Shown piece after piece: positions 1 through 12,342 of a stretch of 64,000 bases of DNA. Source of the DNA: Lepidonotus clava (lineage: Eukaryota > Annelida > Polychaeta > Phyllodocida > Polynoidae). The notes under the pieces were generated by a model, which was not told where the DNA came from, searched no databases, and worked only from the letters and a program-made list of their open reading frames with translations. The stretch lies in contig OW387150.1 of assembly GCA_936440205.1 (NCBI GenBank), positions 11,754,152 through 11,818,151 of the forward strand. Reading direction: 5' to 3'. The stretch's first letter is position 1; each line of letters begins with the position of its first letter. Both the position numbers and the translations under genes were made by a program.

Positions 1-325
1 GTAACTTAAGTCTCACAGTATCCAAACATTTACAATATTTTTATCTTTAGCAATGTGCCCTATGATCACCAAAGTATAAAGCACATGCCAAAAACATTTT
101 GGTGAAATATATTAGAATTGTGTAAATATAATGTAAGTGGCAAAATCATTATACGAATTGTATTTAGAAATATATCCGAAATGAAAAGAAACTCCAAACT
201 TGACTATAGTCTAACCTAATTACTGCGAAATAATGTTCTTTCCTCATCTCGTATGTAACTAACAAGGGTATTTGAGGTTTCATTAAAGATTGGTGCAAAG
301 TATCATAATAATAGCAGTATTATAA

Positions 326-553
326 GCCGCATACCCACTAGGACACCGTTTGCCTCGGCTATAGTATTTTCCTTTGGTCGCCCATCAGTATGGCTTATTG
401 AAATGTACATGTTTGATCTAAATCGCCGGGAAAATCACCAGATGATTCCTCCAGCGATTTTATCAAACATGTTCATTTCAATATAGCATACTGACGGGCA
501 ATCAGAGGAAAATACAGTCGCCAAGGTCCAAAATGTCCTAGTGAGTATGGGGC
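326..553. mobile_element. Foldback MITE, copy 1
   Basis: A 228-bp near-perfect palindrome. The left end (GCCGCATACCCACTAGGACA) matches the reverse complement of the right end (TCCTAGTGAGTATGGGGC). The complementarity continues inward for about 100 bases per arm with few mismatches. It has no coding capacity. Such long hairpins with terminal inverted repeats are typical of non-autonomous DNA transposons; the superfamily is not clear because no convincing target-site duplication is visible. Confidence 0.75.
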
Positions 554-565
554 CTAAGAATTAAT

Positions 566-769
566 GCCCCATACCCACTAGGACACTTTGGACCTCGGTG
601 ATCATGTTTTCCTCTGATCGCCCGTCAGTATGGTATATTGTAATATGCACGTTTGACGAAATTGCTGGGTGAATCGTCCGACGACTTTCTCAGCGACTCA
701 GATCAAACATGCATAGTTCAATATACCATACCATTGCTGAGGTCCAAAGTGTCCTAGTGCGTATGGGGC
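566..769. mobile_element. Foldback MITE, copy 2
   Basis: A second copy of the palindromic element at 326-553, in tandem after a 12-bp spacer. Its termini are GCCCCATACCCACTAGG and the reverse complement CCTAGTGCGTATGGGGC. It is about 24 bp shorter because part of the right arm, opposite the GATCGCCCGTCAG stretch of the left arm, is missing. Divergence between the copies suggests two insertions or an old duplication. Confidence 0.72.
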
Positions 770-1099
770 TTTACTCTGGAGCGATCTTAGTCCCAAATGG
801 TGAAATATTTAAAGTCATGGAAAAGAAACAATCTCAAGTTTATACAAATCTATTGTGAACTTTAACAGAGGCTACTCAGTGTATGAGCTACTGTACTTTT
901 GTCATTACGAAATGCTGAAAGAATGCAACAACTAATTTATTCTAATATTCTCTTGTAATTACCCTTTCACTTTGTCATCAACTATACATATCACTTCCTG
1001 TAATACTCCAGGGGAATCCTGATGGATATTATGTAATAAAATAACTAAAAAGAAATCCCCATTGATTATTAAACCATGCGCCTTGAAATGCACGTGACA

Positions 1100-2322
1100 C
1101 GTGCATAATGTATGCAGATGATACTCTGCTAATTGAAACTGGTTCAGACATTAATGAATCCCTGAGAACATCACAGAGTAAGTTAGATTTAATTGTATCC
1201 TGGTGCCACAAAAATAAATTAACTATAAATCAAGGGAAAACAAAGTTACAAATGGTAAATTCTTATGAATACTTGGGTATAGTTTTGGATAATAAACTAA
1301 AAATGAATCTGCATATTGACCGTGTATAAAAAAAGTTTCGCGGAAAGTTAGGTATACTATATAAGATGAGGAAATATATTTCCGAAAAACTGCATTGTTA
1401 GTTTATAAGACCATGATTATGTGCCATTTCGACTATGGTGACTTTCTCATTGACTCTGGTTGTAAACAAAAAATTGATAAGTTAGAAAAAATCCATGAAC
1501 ATGCTATTAGACTTATTGAATATAGCAAAAATAAAACTTTGAGGCAAGATATGTGTATATTGAAGAACACATACAAACTAGATTCTTTGATTGTACGTAG
1601 GAAACGAAGTTTATTGAAAATAATGTCCAAGCAAAGTCAATGTATGGAAAATATACATGTACACACTCATGAAAGAGAACTGCGTAGTACAAAGAAAGTA
1701 TAAATGAAAAGCAACTTTGTAATATTTTGGGTTCCGAGACCTCAAAATTGTTATTTCCGGGAGCAGGGCGGTGACGTAACCTCTTCCATCTCCGTGGTTA
1801 CGCGGATCCGTTGACATGTGACTATATAAACTCGGAGCGTAACCGTTGAATTTCAGTTGCTCCCACACCACCGACCTGCTCACTTCGTCTAATTTTAAAT
1901 TTTTAGCTGATTGTAATAGGAGGATTAATAAATATTTATCATATTTATATATGTCCAAACTAATCACTTGTTACTTGTTATTCCTATTATGGCTTGTTAT
2001 ATTTAATTACGACCTTTATCCGGTAAATACAAGGCTCACAAAAACACAAATGAGCCCCTACTATAGAAGACTGTCTGAATGGGACAAACTCCCAAAAGAT
2101 TTACAGGATGAGAAAAACCTAAAAAGGTTCAAAAATCATAATTTTTCATAATGTATTGTATTGTGACCAATGGTCATTATCATGTTTGTATAGTATGTTA
2201 CTTGTTTCTGGTTTGGTACTGATCTTGTAAACATGGTATAAATCGATTAAGGATGCTCAACCTCTGATGGAAGAACTTGTAAAGCCTACAGGAATCAGAA
2301 ATGAAAAAAAAAAAAAAAAGAT
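1100..2322 (+). mobile_element. LINE (non-LTR retrotransposon) 3' fragment
   Basis: A decayed reverse transcriptase C-terminal region. The YADD catalytic motif lies at 1111-1122. It is followed by the thumb-type motif YEYLGIVLDNKL (1264-1299), a KLEKIHEHAIRLIE-like segment (about 1480-1520) and a C-terminal WDKLPKDLQ motif (near 2080-2105). These are characteristic of CR1/L2/Jockey-type LINEs. The 5' part is absent (5' truncation). There is a stop after the thumb motif and a frame change near 1330-1395, so it is inactive. The element ends in a 16-A tail at 2304-2319. About 314 bp of unrelated sequence (1718-2031) interrupts it. Confidence 0.8.
1718..2031 (+). mobile_element. Solo-LTR-like insertion inside the LINE
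   Basis: A 314-bp block, starting TG and ending CA, that splits the LINE between its KSNF and TRLTK segments. It contains a TATATAA box (1824-1830) followed about 100 bp later by AATAAA (1927-1932), the order expected of U3-R in a retrotransposon LTR. No target-site duplication is obvious, so the boundaries and the family (Ty3/Gypsy-like would be a guess) are uncertain. It is a fossil without coding sequence. Confidence 0.4.
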
Positions 2323-5300
2323 GTAGAAACGTACCTTTGTTGCACTGAAGACAGCAGTCCTGCCCGTTTGGGTTGGACAGATTGCCTCAGAAGGTGGGAA
2401 AGTCGCAATGCACTTCTACATGTCATGTTGGTCTGATCTGTGTCTGGACGCAACAGCTGTAATGCAAACAATTATCATGTAATACACGGTATAGGGGCAG
2501 AAAACATGTATGATTTATCAATATGTTATAGTACTTACCGACTGTGGAGGGGAGTAGATAGAACATTTTGTAAAAGGTGGGGGGAGGGGCCATGTAGTCT
2601 AAGTACTAAAACGGCGCGCATTTGCATGCACATGCGCGACGTTTTCTTTTTCTCTATAATTATGAAAGGTATACATTTCTGCCAAAAGAGGGTTGGGGGG
2701 CAGGGGGTAAGGACGTAAGGAATTAATCTAATCATAACCTGGCATAACATTAAGAAATGTTCCTTATACAAGATCGCCATGCAAGTCATACAACAAGATA
2801 TAGGTGCTTTGTATTATATCACTATATTTTGTATGATATAGATCTATGAATTGAAAGAATGCATGTGAAATCTGTCGTAATGCAAATGCATGATATGCGG
2901 GCTAACTGGTGAGAGCCCGCCATGCACCTGGCCCACATAGTGCATTATATGGTGTGTATGCCGGTGTATATGGCTTATTTAAACATCTCTTCAATGCAGA
3001 AGTTCTTCCGATGTAGGCTAACAATATAATATAAGTTGATCGCATTAGATGAACAATGATGATAGACAACTATATACAATATACATGGTACCACAATATA
3101 CAAAACCCAGACTCAATTTAAATCATTTTCCTCCGTTATATAAACTTCTTAATCCGTTGTTTAAACAATGATAAATTCTTTGATTTTTGCAAACATATAG
3201 GTAGGTCATTGCAGAGTCTCTCTTGCCTTTCAAAATGGCTTTATTTTATATTATTCTTACAGAATATCTAGATGGCGAAATTTGATAACGGTACTCAAAT
3301 CAACCATTTAACTTGAACGTCAAAACATAATATTGAGACTGACATCGGTTATTGTTCCTTAAAAAGATCTATGTATAAAATTGCAATTTCATATAGTATG
3401 GTTTCCATACAAGTTCCGGTCAAAATCATGCAACTTCCGGTCATTCTGAATGGTGGAAATCGGAACTATCCAATGAAATATATGTAAGATATGGAACCCG
3501 TCTGTGCCATTTGATACATTATCATGGTCCCCTCGCCACTATAAGGAGCGGCAATATCATTGCAAACAACCAAAGGCTGTGTCTACAACCCGCCTACATG
3601 TACATGTATTATCTCGCGCTCGATGAGGAATGTGGCAGCTGTTAGTGCCTGTCTGCTATCTGACAGGGAGGGCCCACAGTGACAACATTTCGTAGCTTCA
3701 TCGTGCAAAAGCATAAGATGACTTCACATGGCATGTAATTGCAAAGATAGTAGGAGAAGATGGGAAAGGTGACATATGGTTGAGATAAAGAGATGAAACA
3801 CGGGCTCCTCCCTCCCCCAACCCCATAAAAATTGGCGTTTCTAAAGTTAAAATTATCTTAAAATGTCAGCAAGGAAAGATTTTTTCCCAAGGCGCACCAA
3901 CGGTAATCCTTGACTCGTGACTTTAAAAGATTAAGAATTGATAAGGGGTCTGATGGTGGTGTGCTGCGTTAAGGCACATATATATATATCTGTGATGAAT
4001 TAAGGTACTTATGATGACATAATTATTATACATGACAATAAAGGTATAACCTTTTTGAACATGATGATAGCTGTTTAAATAATAGGCCCCGAATTACCAA
4101 AATTATCAATTTAAATTGATTATTTAGTTAGAGAGCATGTCTCGATTTTTCTTATTCAGGCTTTAGTTCTTAGTTTATGACAAATAACAGCTAAATCAGC
4201 AACAAATTCCATCTTTGAGTTTCATTTTTAAAATACCTTCAATAAAGCTTTTGCTTACACTATTATATGAGTGTAAGTATGGGATACTTTCGTCCTCACT
4301 AAATTAAAAACAGGAGAGGTTCACTAAACCACTCAGGTTATCATGGCTCAGTGATAACTTTTGGCAATTCCCTACTCTATACTTTCTTTAAACGACACAT
4401 TGGGGTCATAGTAATTATAGCTAATTCCGGCAGCACCCCTGTGGTCAACAATGGTCAAGACTGACCACTAGTACTGTCTGTTATAACACGTCTTGCACGC
4501 TGCTTGCATAATTGGATTCTGACAACTATATCACATCCTAGTTCTGTGATACCAGAGACCCTATGTGGATATACCCTAACCCTAACCCTGAACCATAATG
4601 GTTGTTGATAAAGCCTTTTATTTTTAACAAAACAAGAATTTGTTTAAACAAAAGAATTTCCACCTCAGATAGGGGACCACATACTTGTCGACTGTAAGGC
4701 CCAAGGGGGGGGGGGGGGGGTGAGGCGTGTCAATTGCCATGTAGAATTTAAGATATCATAGTGTCACCCTGTCTAATTTGTGACTCCTTCTTTAGTAATC
4801 GAAAACCTGGTGTGTGTCTATCGAGCAACAACTGACCTTTATCCAAATACATGCGCAAGCTACTCCACAGAGTCAGTAAATGTTACTGGCTCCTGATGGA
4901 CTTTCCATGAATATGAGATGCTTATATAGAAATGGCTCTGTCTAGAAAGTGTCCCAAGGTCCTGCTGTGTAAATCTAAATATAGTCTTAATTCACAACCA
5001 CGTCTATGCACTTATACTATCACCACAAGTTAGCATTGCGTATGGCCTACCTTCGTTATAGGGGGTAGTGCGAACTTTCCCTGTCCGTCCCTGAGAGCCT
5101 TTGCCTTACAACTGGTGAAGGTGGTGCACGCGTTATTAGGGATCGAGGTCTAGATATTCACCCACGTCAACTTGAACGTGACTCGTGACGTCATCAGCTG
5201 CATGGTCATCGGTTTCTACCATTCACTATAGATCTGCGACCCAAGAAACCACATAAAAAACTACATCCTTATAAGTTCACCAAACTACAGTTAGCAGCTG

Positions 5301-5500
5301 CGCATGCAAAGTGTAGGCCTAATGACAAATATGCGTTCTGATATTGTACAACATTTCATATAAAATGTAATATGTGATAACAAGCCAAAATTCTTTACTA
5401 TTTCCTTGTCAAAAGAAAAGCTAAGCAAAATGAGTTGTTACTTGCTGACCAGATCTATAGATTTGCTCTACGCGTTACCTTCACGTTGAGGCAGGGGTAG
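2323..5500. other. Gene-poor stretch
   Basis: No coding exon, RNA gene or convincing transposon was recognised here. The stretch contains a short interstitial telomere-like CCCTAA run near 4570-4590, a G tract near 4707-4720 and short AT microsatellites. Reading frames are short and lack codon structure. Confidence 0.5.
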
Positions 5501-5527
5501 GGACATGTGTCATGATGTAACGTAAAC

Positions 5528-5719
5528 ACGGGTGGATCCGGAGATTTTCGAAAAAGAAATGGGGGGGCGGGGGGGGGGGGGGGGGGCGCCCTATCGCGCT
5601 CATTTCCGCCAGACCATCCGGGTCTGAGAACCTTTAAAAATAATTAATGTTAATATTTGGCCAAAAATGGGGGGGAGGCCTCTGTGCCCCTCTCCCCTTT
5701 ATATTAAATCCGCCACTGG
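5528..5719. repeat. Probable MITE fragment around a poly-G tract
   Basis: The left edge GGTGGATCCGGAGA and the right edge, reverse complement CCAGTGGCGGATTTAA, form imperfect terminal inverted repeats around a long G tract (about 5562-5586). A similar AGAGGCGGATCCAG edge occurs at about 59471, suggesting a dispersed family. The inverted repeat is weak and the assignment tentative. Confidence 0.35.
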
Positions 5720-5984
5720 AAAAAGTAACGTATCTATTTCCGAGATTTTTAAGATATATATTTAAAAAATCCTAACCTCTATTTTGAATAAGTATTTAAT
5801 TATCCTTATCCAATTTTGAACTTTAGTCTTAAATATGATTTAGTAGATCTGAGATGCGTTGACTTATCGAGATGTGTTATGGAATCTGAAACTAGTACTC
5901 CTTGTTACCTTACGTTACGTGGTCATCCCGGGGTCACCCAACGCGGTCAACTCACTATGGGGGGTATGGATGTGGGGTTCCGAT

Positions 5985-6180
5985 GTCGCATGTTAATTTT
6001 GAGAACTAGCCCTGTCGCCGTGTCAAATTTAAGAAAAGTCCTTGTCGAATGTCACTATAAGCTAGCTAGGTTGCATGTCGGATTGAAGAATTGGCCGTGT
6101 CGCCATGTCGAATTTAAGAATAGGCCCTGTCGCATGTCACTAGGCTCAAAAATGGCACTGTCGTCATGTCGAGTTTAGGG
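5985..6180 (+). repeat. Minisatellite, TGTCGCCATGTCGAATTTAA motif
   Basis: About five to six imperfect units, spaced roughly 30-40 bp, of a motif reading TGTCGCCATGTCGAATTTAA followed by GAATAGGCCC or a variant. The long open frame across it is a by-product of the repeat. The same motif family reappears at 54296-54412. Confidence 0.65.
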
Positions 6181-6959
6181 GTCTACCCCCTAACTATGAT
6201 CTCTGACCCCTCACTCCCCAACTGACCCCAACTGACCACATAGCACAGGCATTTTATCAATCGCGATCTGCAAAGCCTAGCTCCATAACTGATATCGATA
6301 TATCGAAGGCTTTGGTTAATCCTGGATTATCCGATGGGCATCGATTAAAATGCCGATACCTTTTGATGTGCGTATATTTTGTGATATTAGCATAGACTCT
6401 GAAGGTAAAAAGTTACAAACCTTAAAACAGTCGCAGGCCGAATTTGATTTGAGATGCATCTTCAAGGAACTGAATTGGGCTACATATCTACAATAGACTT
6501 TTAGAAATTATTTTGTGTGATTTATTCATAAGAGGGCAATATTGACAAGTTTATGGTCAGTTGCAAGGATCTTAGGAGTAGTACGGGTAGAGGCCCGTAC
6601 CAAGACATTGCCCAAATTTTTGTTTCGTCTACGGCCAAAAATAATGTTAGCGTCTACAATTGGGCGGTAATGCAATGGCAGCTTGGCATTTAATGTCCAT
6701 CAGATAAACCAGGTTGAACCAAAGGCTTTAATATATCGGTTTTATCCTTCATCAAAGCCCCCATAACTCCAGCAAAACCCAACTAGAACGAGACAGTGAA
6801 GAAAAATGATGGATGCAAAAGTTATCATCTACCTTCCCACTGGGTCTAAATCTAACGGATTAATACCAGGAAAAAAGAGTTTTGTGAACAGCCCAATGGA
6901 TAATTTCAAAGGGGTTGTTTATTTTGTTTCTGAAAATTCGTGTTTTATCGTCGATTTTA

Positions 6960-7002
6960 ACCCCCGCCCCCCACCCCCCCCCCCCGCACCCCCCCCCCCC
7001 CC
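6960..7002. repeat. Poly-C tract
   Basis: A C-rich run with a few interruptions (CCCCCGCCCCCCACCCCCCC type). The proline-rich reading frame across it is low complexity, not a gene. Confidence 0.8.
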
Positions 7003-7803
7003 GCTCCTCCCCTCGCGATCACTGATCCTCCCCTGGCTCCAAATAAGCACTTTGGACAAAAAAGAGAATGAGGCAACCATGTGTATAAATTTACTGATAT
7101 GGCATGGATTTCCTCAGATTAAGAAGAAATACTTCTGTGTCGAATTTAACGAAGGTAATTTGTTAATAATAACGTAGATCTAGCTTATACTGAAGACAGT
7201 ATTCGATATAATAACATATGGGGGGGAGGGAAAGTTTCCTTCGTCCCTAAGGGCAGGGTATACACCTTTCTCATTAAAGTGGCGCCCCCTGGCAAATCAA
7301 CTTTGAAACACTTTTTAGGACTTTTCCTATACTGTTTATGAGGGTCTCAAAAAAGGACATCGCGCACCCACGTTTCGGGGAAATCGCGACCGGCAATGTT
7401 GGGTACAGAAGAGACGACTTTAACACTGAATCCTATGGGAGTTTTCTGACAAAAAATTATTATTTCACTGTATCTTTTTTTCTGTTGCTCCAATCTTCTT
7501 ACTGTTAGCGAGAAAAAGTTTTGCATTGACCCCATACAGGCCATGAAAGACCTCAAATCTGTGTGGATTCCCTGGATTTCCCATAATTACCGGGGATCCC
7601 CTTTTTCTCCATAGACCCCAATGCTAAAAGAGCCCAGCATTTCCCGTCGTGATCTTCACAGCGCGATGCCGAAACGGCTGGGAATTCCCCCTCAGACTCG
7701 CATCTTTTGTATAGTTAGCCTATATGAAGTGAGGTGACCCAGTTACCAAAGGCCCCAAAAGTAGGCAAGGTGGGGGGGCTGCGCAGGTTCGTGGGAAAGG
7801 TGT

Positions 7804-8540
7804 TGTACTGACGCATGTAGTATCTATTCTGACCACTGCATAATCAGTGCTGCCACCTATTATCTGATATAACATACACATATGTGCTGCCATCTGTTAT
7901 TAATAAATAGTACCATCACCACCATGACAAAGCATGATTCCAGTCCTGATCTTTCTCATCAATAAGACCCAATTACTTCGCAACCATCGCGCAACTAAAT
8001 TATTACAACGTGGGTGGCCAGTCAATGTATAAAGGCGCTACGGCGTGAGCTGTAAAGGCCCACGTGCAAGCCATGTTTCACTTTGTCAGATAGTGAAATG
8101 GGGAGGAGTTAAGTGGTGACGTACCATACTTAAGAGCGTGTTCCGCTCCTAGTCAGTCAGAGTTCGCTGTAAAGCTGTGTGAGTAAAACTGCCTGGAAAG
8201 GCTTTGCCTTGAAGCTGTGGCTTTGGCACTGGATAGATCCGATTAGACCATGTAGAGCGCTGGAGCGTTGACTAAATGTGTTAGAGCGGATTCCTACCCC
8301 GGGACTGATCACTGTCAATACAGTTCTTGTCACGGAACGACAATACACAGGATAATAAACACTAAATCCTTTCACACGAGTGTTCACGTCTTACATGATG
8401 TTGGGAACTATGATTATGTATTGGACGACAGCAGTCGAACGAGGAGGAGACTGCGTTTGGAGCTAGCTATTATCTTTATTCAGACATAACCAAATACACC
8501 TGAGATATACAACAGATAATTAACTCCTATAGTTCAATTG
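7804..8540 (+). mobile_element. Possible LTR-like relic
   Basis: Starts TGTACTGACGC. It has a TATAAAGG box near 8028, an initiator-like TCAGTCAGAG near 8153 and an AATAAA near 8354, followed by AATTGGTGGAGAACCCGGG at about 8536, which resembles a primer-binding region. A related block with the same TGTACTGACGC start and TATAAAGGCGCTA core lies at 11447-11490. This may be a broken LTR element of about 3.7 kb; no pol-like coding sequence is recognised between the copies. Low certainty. Confidence 0.3.
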
Positions 8541-11446
8541 GTGGAGAACCCGGGTAAAAATCGAAACAAAATTGTAGAGGTTTAGTAAGTAACCACTCGG
8601 TTCACAGGAATGCTGATTGGTCTTACCAACTATGCATAATTTATACACAATTATGTAATTCTATAGTTTCAACAAAAACCTGCCAAAAGGGGCATAAAGA
8701 CCTCAATTGGTTGGCTCTACTGAATATGCCTATAGGGGCAGAAAGTAGAAAAATATTTCGAGAACATGAATGTTCTAAAAACAAATAATTACGGGATGAA
8801 ATAACATCTTGGGAGCTCATCGGTAGGCTGTGAACTGAGTGAGCGAACAATTAGTATGTTATGTGGTAGTGAAGTCAGATTCCTACTACACCTAGTCAAC
8901 GCAGGACAATGCGTGTCAACTTTGGTGGACACTCTCGGAAGATGGGGTCCGTTATGCGCCATACCACCTATATTACTTCCTGGGGAGGTACCTTGCCAAA
9001 AATAGTATTCTTCAAAACTATAGGCGAGGACCTCAAAACAAAGGGGGAAAGAGTTTATTTCAGTTACCGATTGTGTTTGGTTATTGAGATAGCTCTAAAA
9101 ATATTGCATGTTGCATGTTGTGTTGAAAACAGTTATGTTTGCTTTTGTAAAAACAAGTTTTGAGGGATTCTCATTTATGGATCTACACTTACTTGATCGT
9201 TATTGGATGATCTTGTATTATGGGAGGTAGACCGTAGCACTGTGGTAGTAGTGCAGGTCTTTCCATCACAGGTCTTTCCATCTGAAATGGTAAATGCATG
9301 GCGAATCATCTAAGGAAATGGTTAGGCTGGTGGAAGTACAACACTGGTCCTTTCCAGTTATCCTAAAAAGCCATGGCAACAGGTCAATTCTTACGGACCT
9401 GGGGCCAAAATTGGTTACAGTATGGCTTCTGTACATACATCTCGTCATCATTTGTTAACTTACCAAAACACACCTCCGGTGCCTGCTCAGACCCGATCGG
9501 TGGGTATATGGTGTTCCTAATATCGGCATTTATGTCTTGAACACTAACGCTTCAGCCTGTTGCTGGACTAGCAGATGCTGCATCAACGCCCCGCGATCCA
9601 GGATGCTGGTTGGGAATTCCAATCAGATCAGATATGTCCATGTCACGGTCTATGTTACTGTGACACAGGCAGGTGTCCAGATCACTGTCGCTGCTTGTAT
9701 CCCATTTGGATAAAGACATGTACTTGATTCTGGAAAGGTGCCTTTTAGAAATAGGTATCTGAGGGTATGTGGTAGTAGGATCCTAGAATCTTCTTAAATC
9801 ATGTCAGTTGTAAACACGCTAAAACTGTTGATGTGTGTGCTGTTCTGATTGCAGACAGCCACGCAACGAAACCCATAGCAACACCCATCAACAGTTTGTC
9901 ACCCATCTATCAAACTACTCCTAGTATAACGACGATGATCTTGGTAAAATGTCAGAAAGCCCTATGTGCCATATGGTACACTTTGGCAAGTTGGGAGTAG
10001 AGTAAATCGTCATTGTTGGATGGTACATCTCCTTAGAAATCATCTGTGTCCAATCCGCCATAATCGAAAGCTGTCATCCGTAGACTTTTGTAATGTCTAC
10101 GTCGCCTACACTTGCTTCTGAGGATCTTTGTCCCGGGAGTCTGGTTCTCTGGTTCCAATGGAGATGGTGAGTCAGCTGCTCATGTGCACGTCCATTGAAC
10201 GGTTTGCATCGCATGAACCGGCTTCTGCCTTGACTGAAGTAAAGGCACACACTCCATTGGTAGCTTGACTAGAGGTGCGCCGCTCGGTGAGTTGATGAGA
10301 GGTACGCCGCTGTTCCTTTGTCTTTCGAGTCGCTTGTCTCTAAAAGTGTTCCTGCCTAGTTAAAAGGCATGCCCATGGTTATAGGACAATGATGGCAATT
10401 GAAGACTTACCTTCTTCCACTCTTGATGAAGGCACATTTGTCGTCCTTCACAAGGAAGACTGGAGCAATGCTCTTTGGGCTAACAGTGTCCCGCTTGCGG
10501 AATTCCTAGAGAATATGGCGTGACCATCTTTAGATTGTACATGGATTGCAATATATGAGGCGATAGCTTTTACAGTCAATGTCCGTTGGTGCCGTCTCTA
10601 GCTCTATGTTGTACATTGGACGAAAACTCTCACAGTCTGCATTCTTACGTGTTGTATGTGCTTTCCCAGTCGTTTTGGAGATTGTGTTGGGTGATGGAAA
10701 TTGGGTGAAATAAGCATGTAATTTGTTTGCTAGTTGGTGGCATAATGAATTACAATTGCTAGAACTAGACTACATATTAGTCATTCCTAACCATTTAGCG
10801 TGTGGGATAAAGAAACGAATAAATAAAGAAACCAACTTAGGTAACCTAAGTCATGTTTATCAGACTTATCAGACAGTGGCCTATTTGGTATGGGAAAGAG
10901 TTATCAAATTAGGACAGACTCAGTCTTTTGGAGTGTGTTCCAATAAGACACCCGCACAATTTGTCGCTTAGCTTGTAGGGCAAAGTGAAAGGGTAACTAA
11001 TTAATAAAAGGTATTCCCCTGTATTAGACTATCACTGACCTGTCAATAGGGAAAGTAGGACCTCTGACATAGGTAACACCGGTGGATAATTAATACTAGT
11101 CTTTCAAAGCAGACAGTTGAATACTTATGTAAAAGGTATATGGTATTGATGTCACTGGTACTGGTGTATGTGTGTATACGACCTGTTGACTAATTGAGTA
11201 CTGCCAAAAATGGAAAGAACCAATACTGTAAATTCTTTAAACAGAAATAACCATCGCATATCCTATGTATGTGGGATTCCATTGTATTCCATTGCAATGA
11301 ACAAACTGAAACATCTTAGAATTGTATGTTGGATACCATTGTACATGGAGATTCTAAAATTTATTTGTTAAAATTTAGTGACAAGAATGACTCTAATCAA
11401 GGATCGATAACCATCTGATCTATCCTCGATCTTAGTCGTCGTCGAC
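8541..11446. other. Stretch between two LTR-like blocks, no genes seen
   Basis: No recognisable protein motifs on either strand. Short frames (for example 10723-10971) have no family signature. It could be the internal part of the relic flanked by 7804-8540 and 11447-11490, or unrelated intergenic DNA. Confidence 0.4.
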
Positions 11447-11490
11447 TGTACTGACGCGGGTGGCCAGTCCGTGTATAAAGGCGCTATATA
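11447..11490 (+). repeat. Short second copy of the LTR-like block
   Basis: TGTACTGACGC joined directly to GGGTGGCCAGTC and GTATAAAGGCGCTA. These segments are about 200 bp apart in the copy at 7804-8043, so this copy is shorter. It supports a dispersed element containing a TATA box. Confidence 0.35.
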
Positions 11491-12342
11491 TAAAGCCTTT
11501 CACGTTTTGTTTAATAATGTAGAGACTCATTGATGATATGATGTATCATAAAATTTTGAAAATTATAATCTAAAGTCATAGAAATATTGATAAATCTATA
11601 TTTTTTGGAGCCCAAACATGGTATTTTATTTATAAATGTGCTCAGGGATGACCCTCGATTTTATTTTGTCATATAGAAGCATATAAGGTGTATCTGCCGG
11701 GATTATTTTGATTCTTAATGGGTAGTGAGTGAAAATGTAATTATTTTTTTTATATTTATGTTGTGCATATCAGGGTTGTATCGTGGATAGCACAGCTTTA
11801 TATCGCGCAGTTTCTTTAAAATGGTCAGAAAATATGAATTATAATGATTTTTGATAGAATTTTTGTTAAATGTTGCATATAGGTGTGCATACGTTGATTC
11901 TTTTCATAAATATCCACCATGCTCTAACTACTAGGATGTGCAAACACAGGGGATATGGTATCTCATCATTTTTTTTACAAAAATAATCATCAAATTCATT
12001 AGAAATATCATAGAGATACATAAGATAGAGTGGAAACACTGCCTGGGCTGACTGGTGCATGTCTGTCTCGGTATTCATATGCAAATTAGCACCTGATAAG
12101 ACCTGGTACAGGCCAAAAAGCATAGGTTGGGCCACACCTGCTTGGAGAGTGAGGTGTTAGAAATGGATTTCACACCTTTTTTTGGTCTAGTACTCATATG
12201 CTCTTCAAAATTTGTATCACTACAATCAAAATGTACTCAATAGAAATGAATAGAAAACAAAATTCTGATTCAAAAGATACCAAAATTGACATGTTTATGT
12301 GAATTAGGAATAAAAATATTGACTAATGAAAATTACAAATTA

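Noticed and set aside
4568-4592. CCCTAA repeats as a telomere
   Set aside because: Only two to three units flanked by ordinary sequence; an interstitial telomere-like motif at most.
6806-7177. 123-codon frame with a proline run
   Set aside because: The proline run comes from a poly-C tract; no splice context or family motif.
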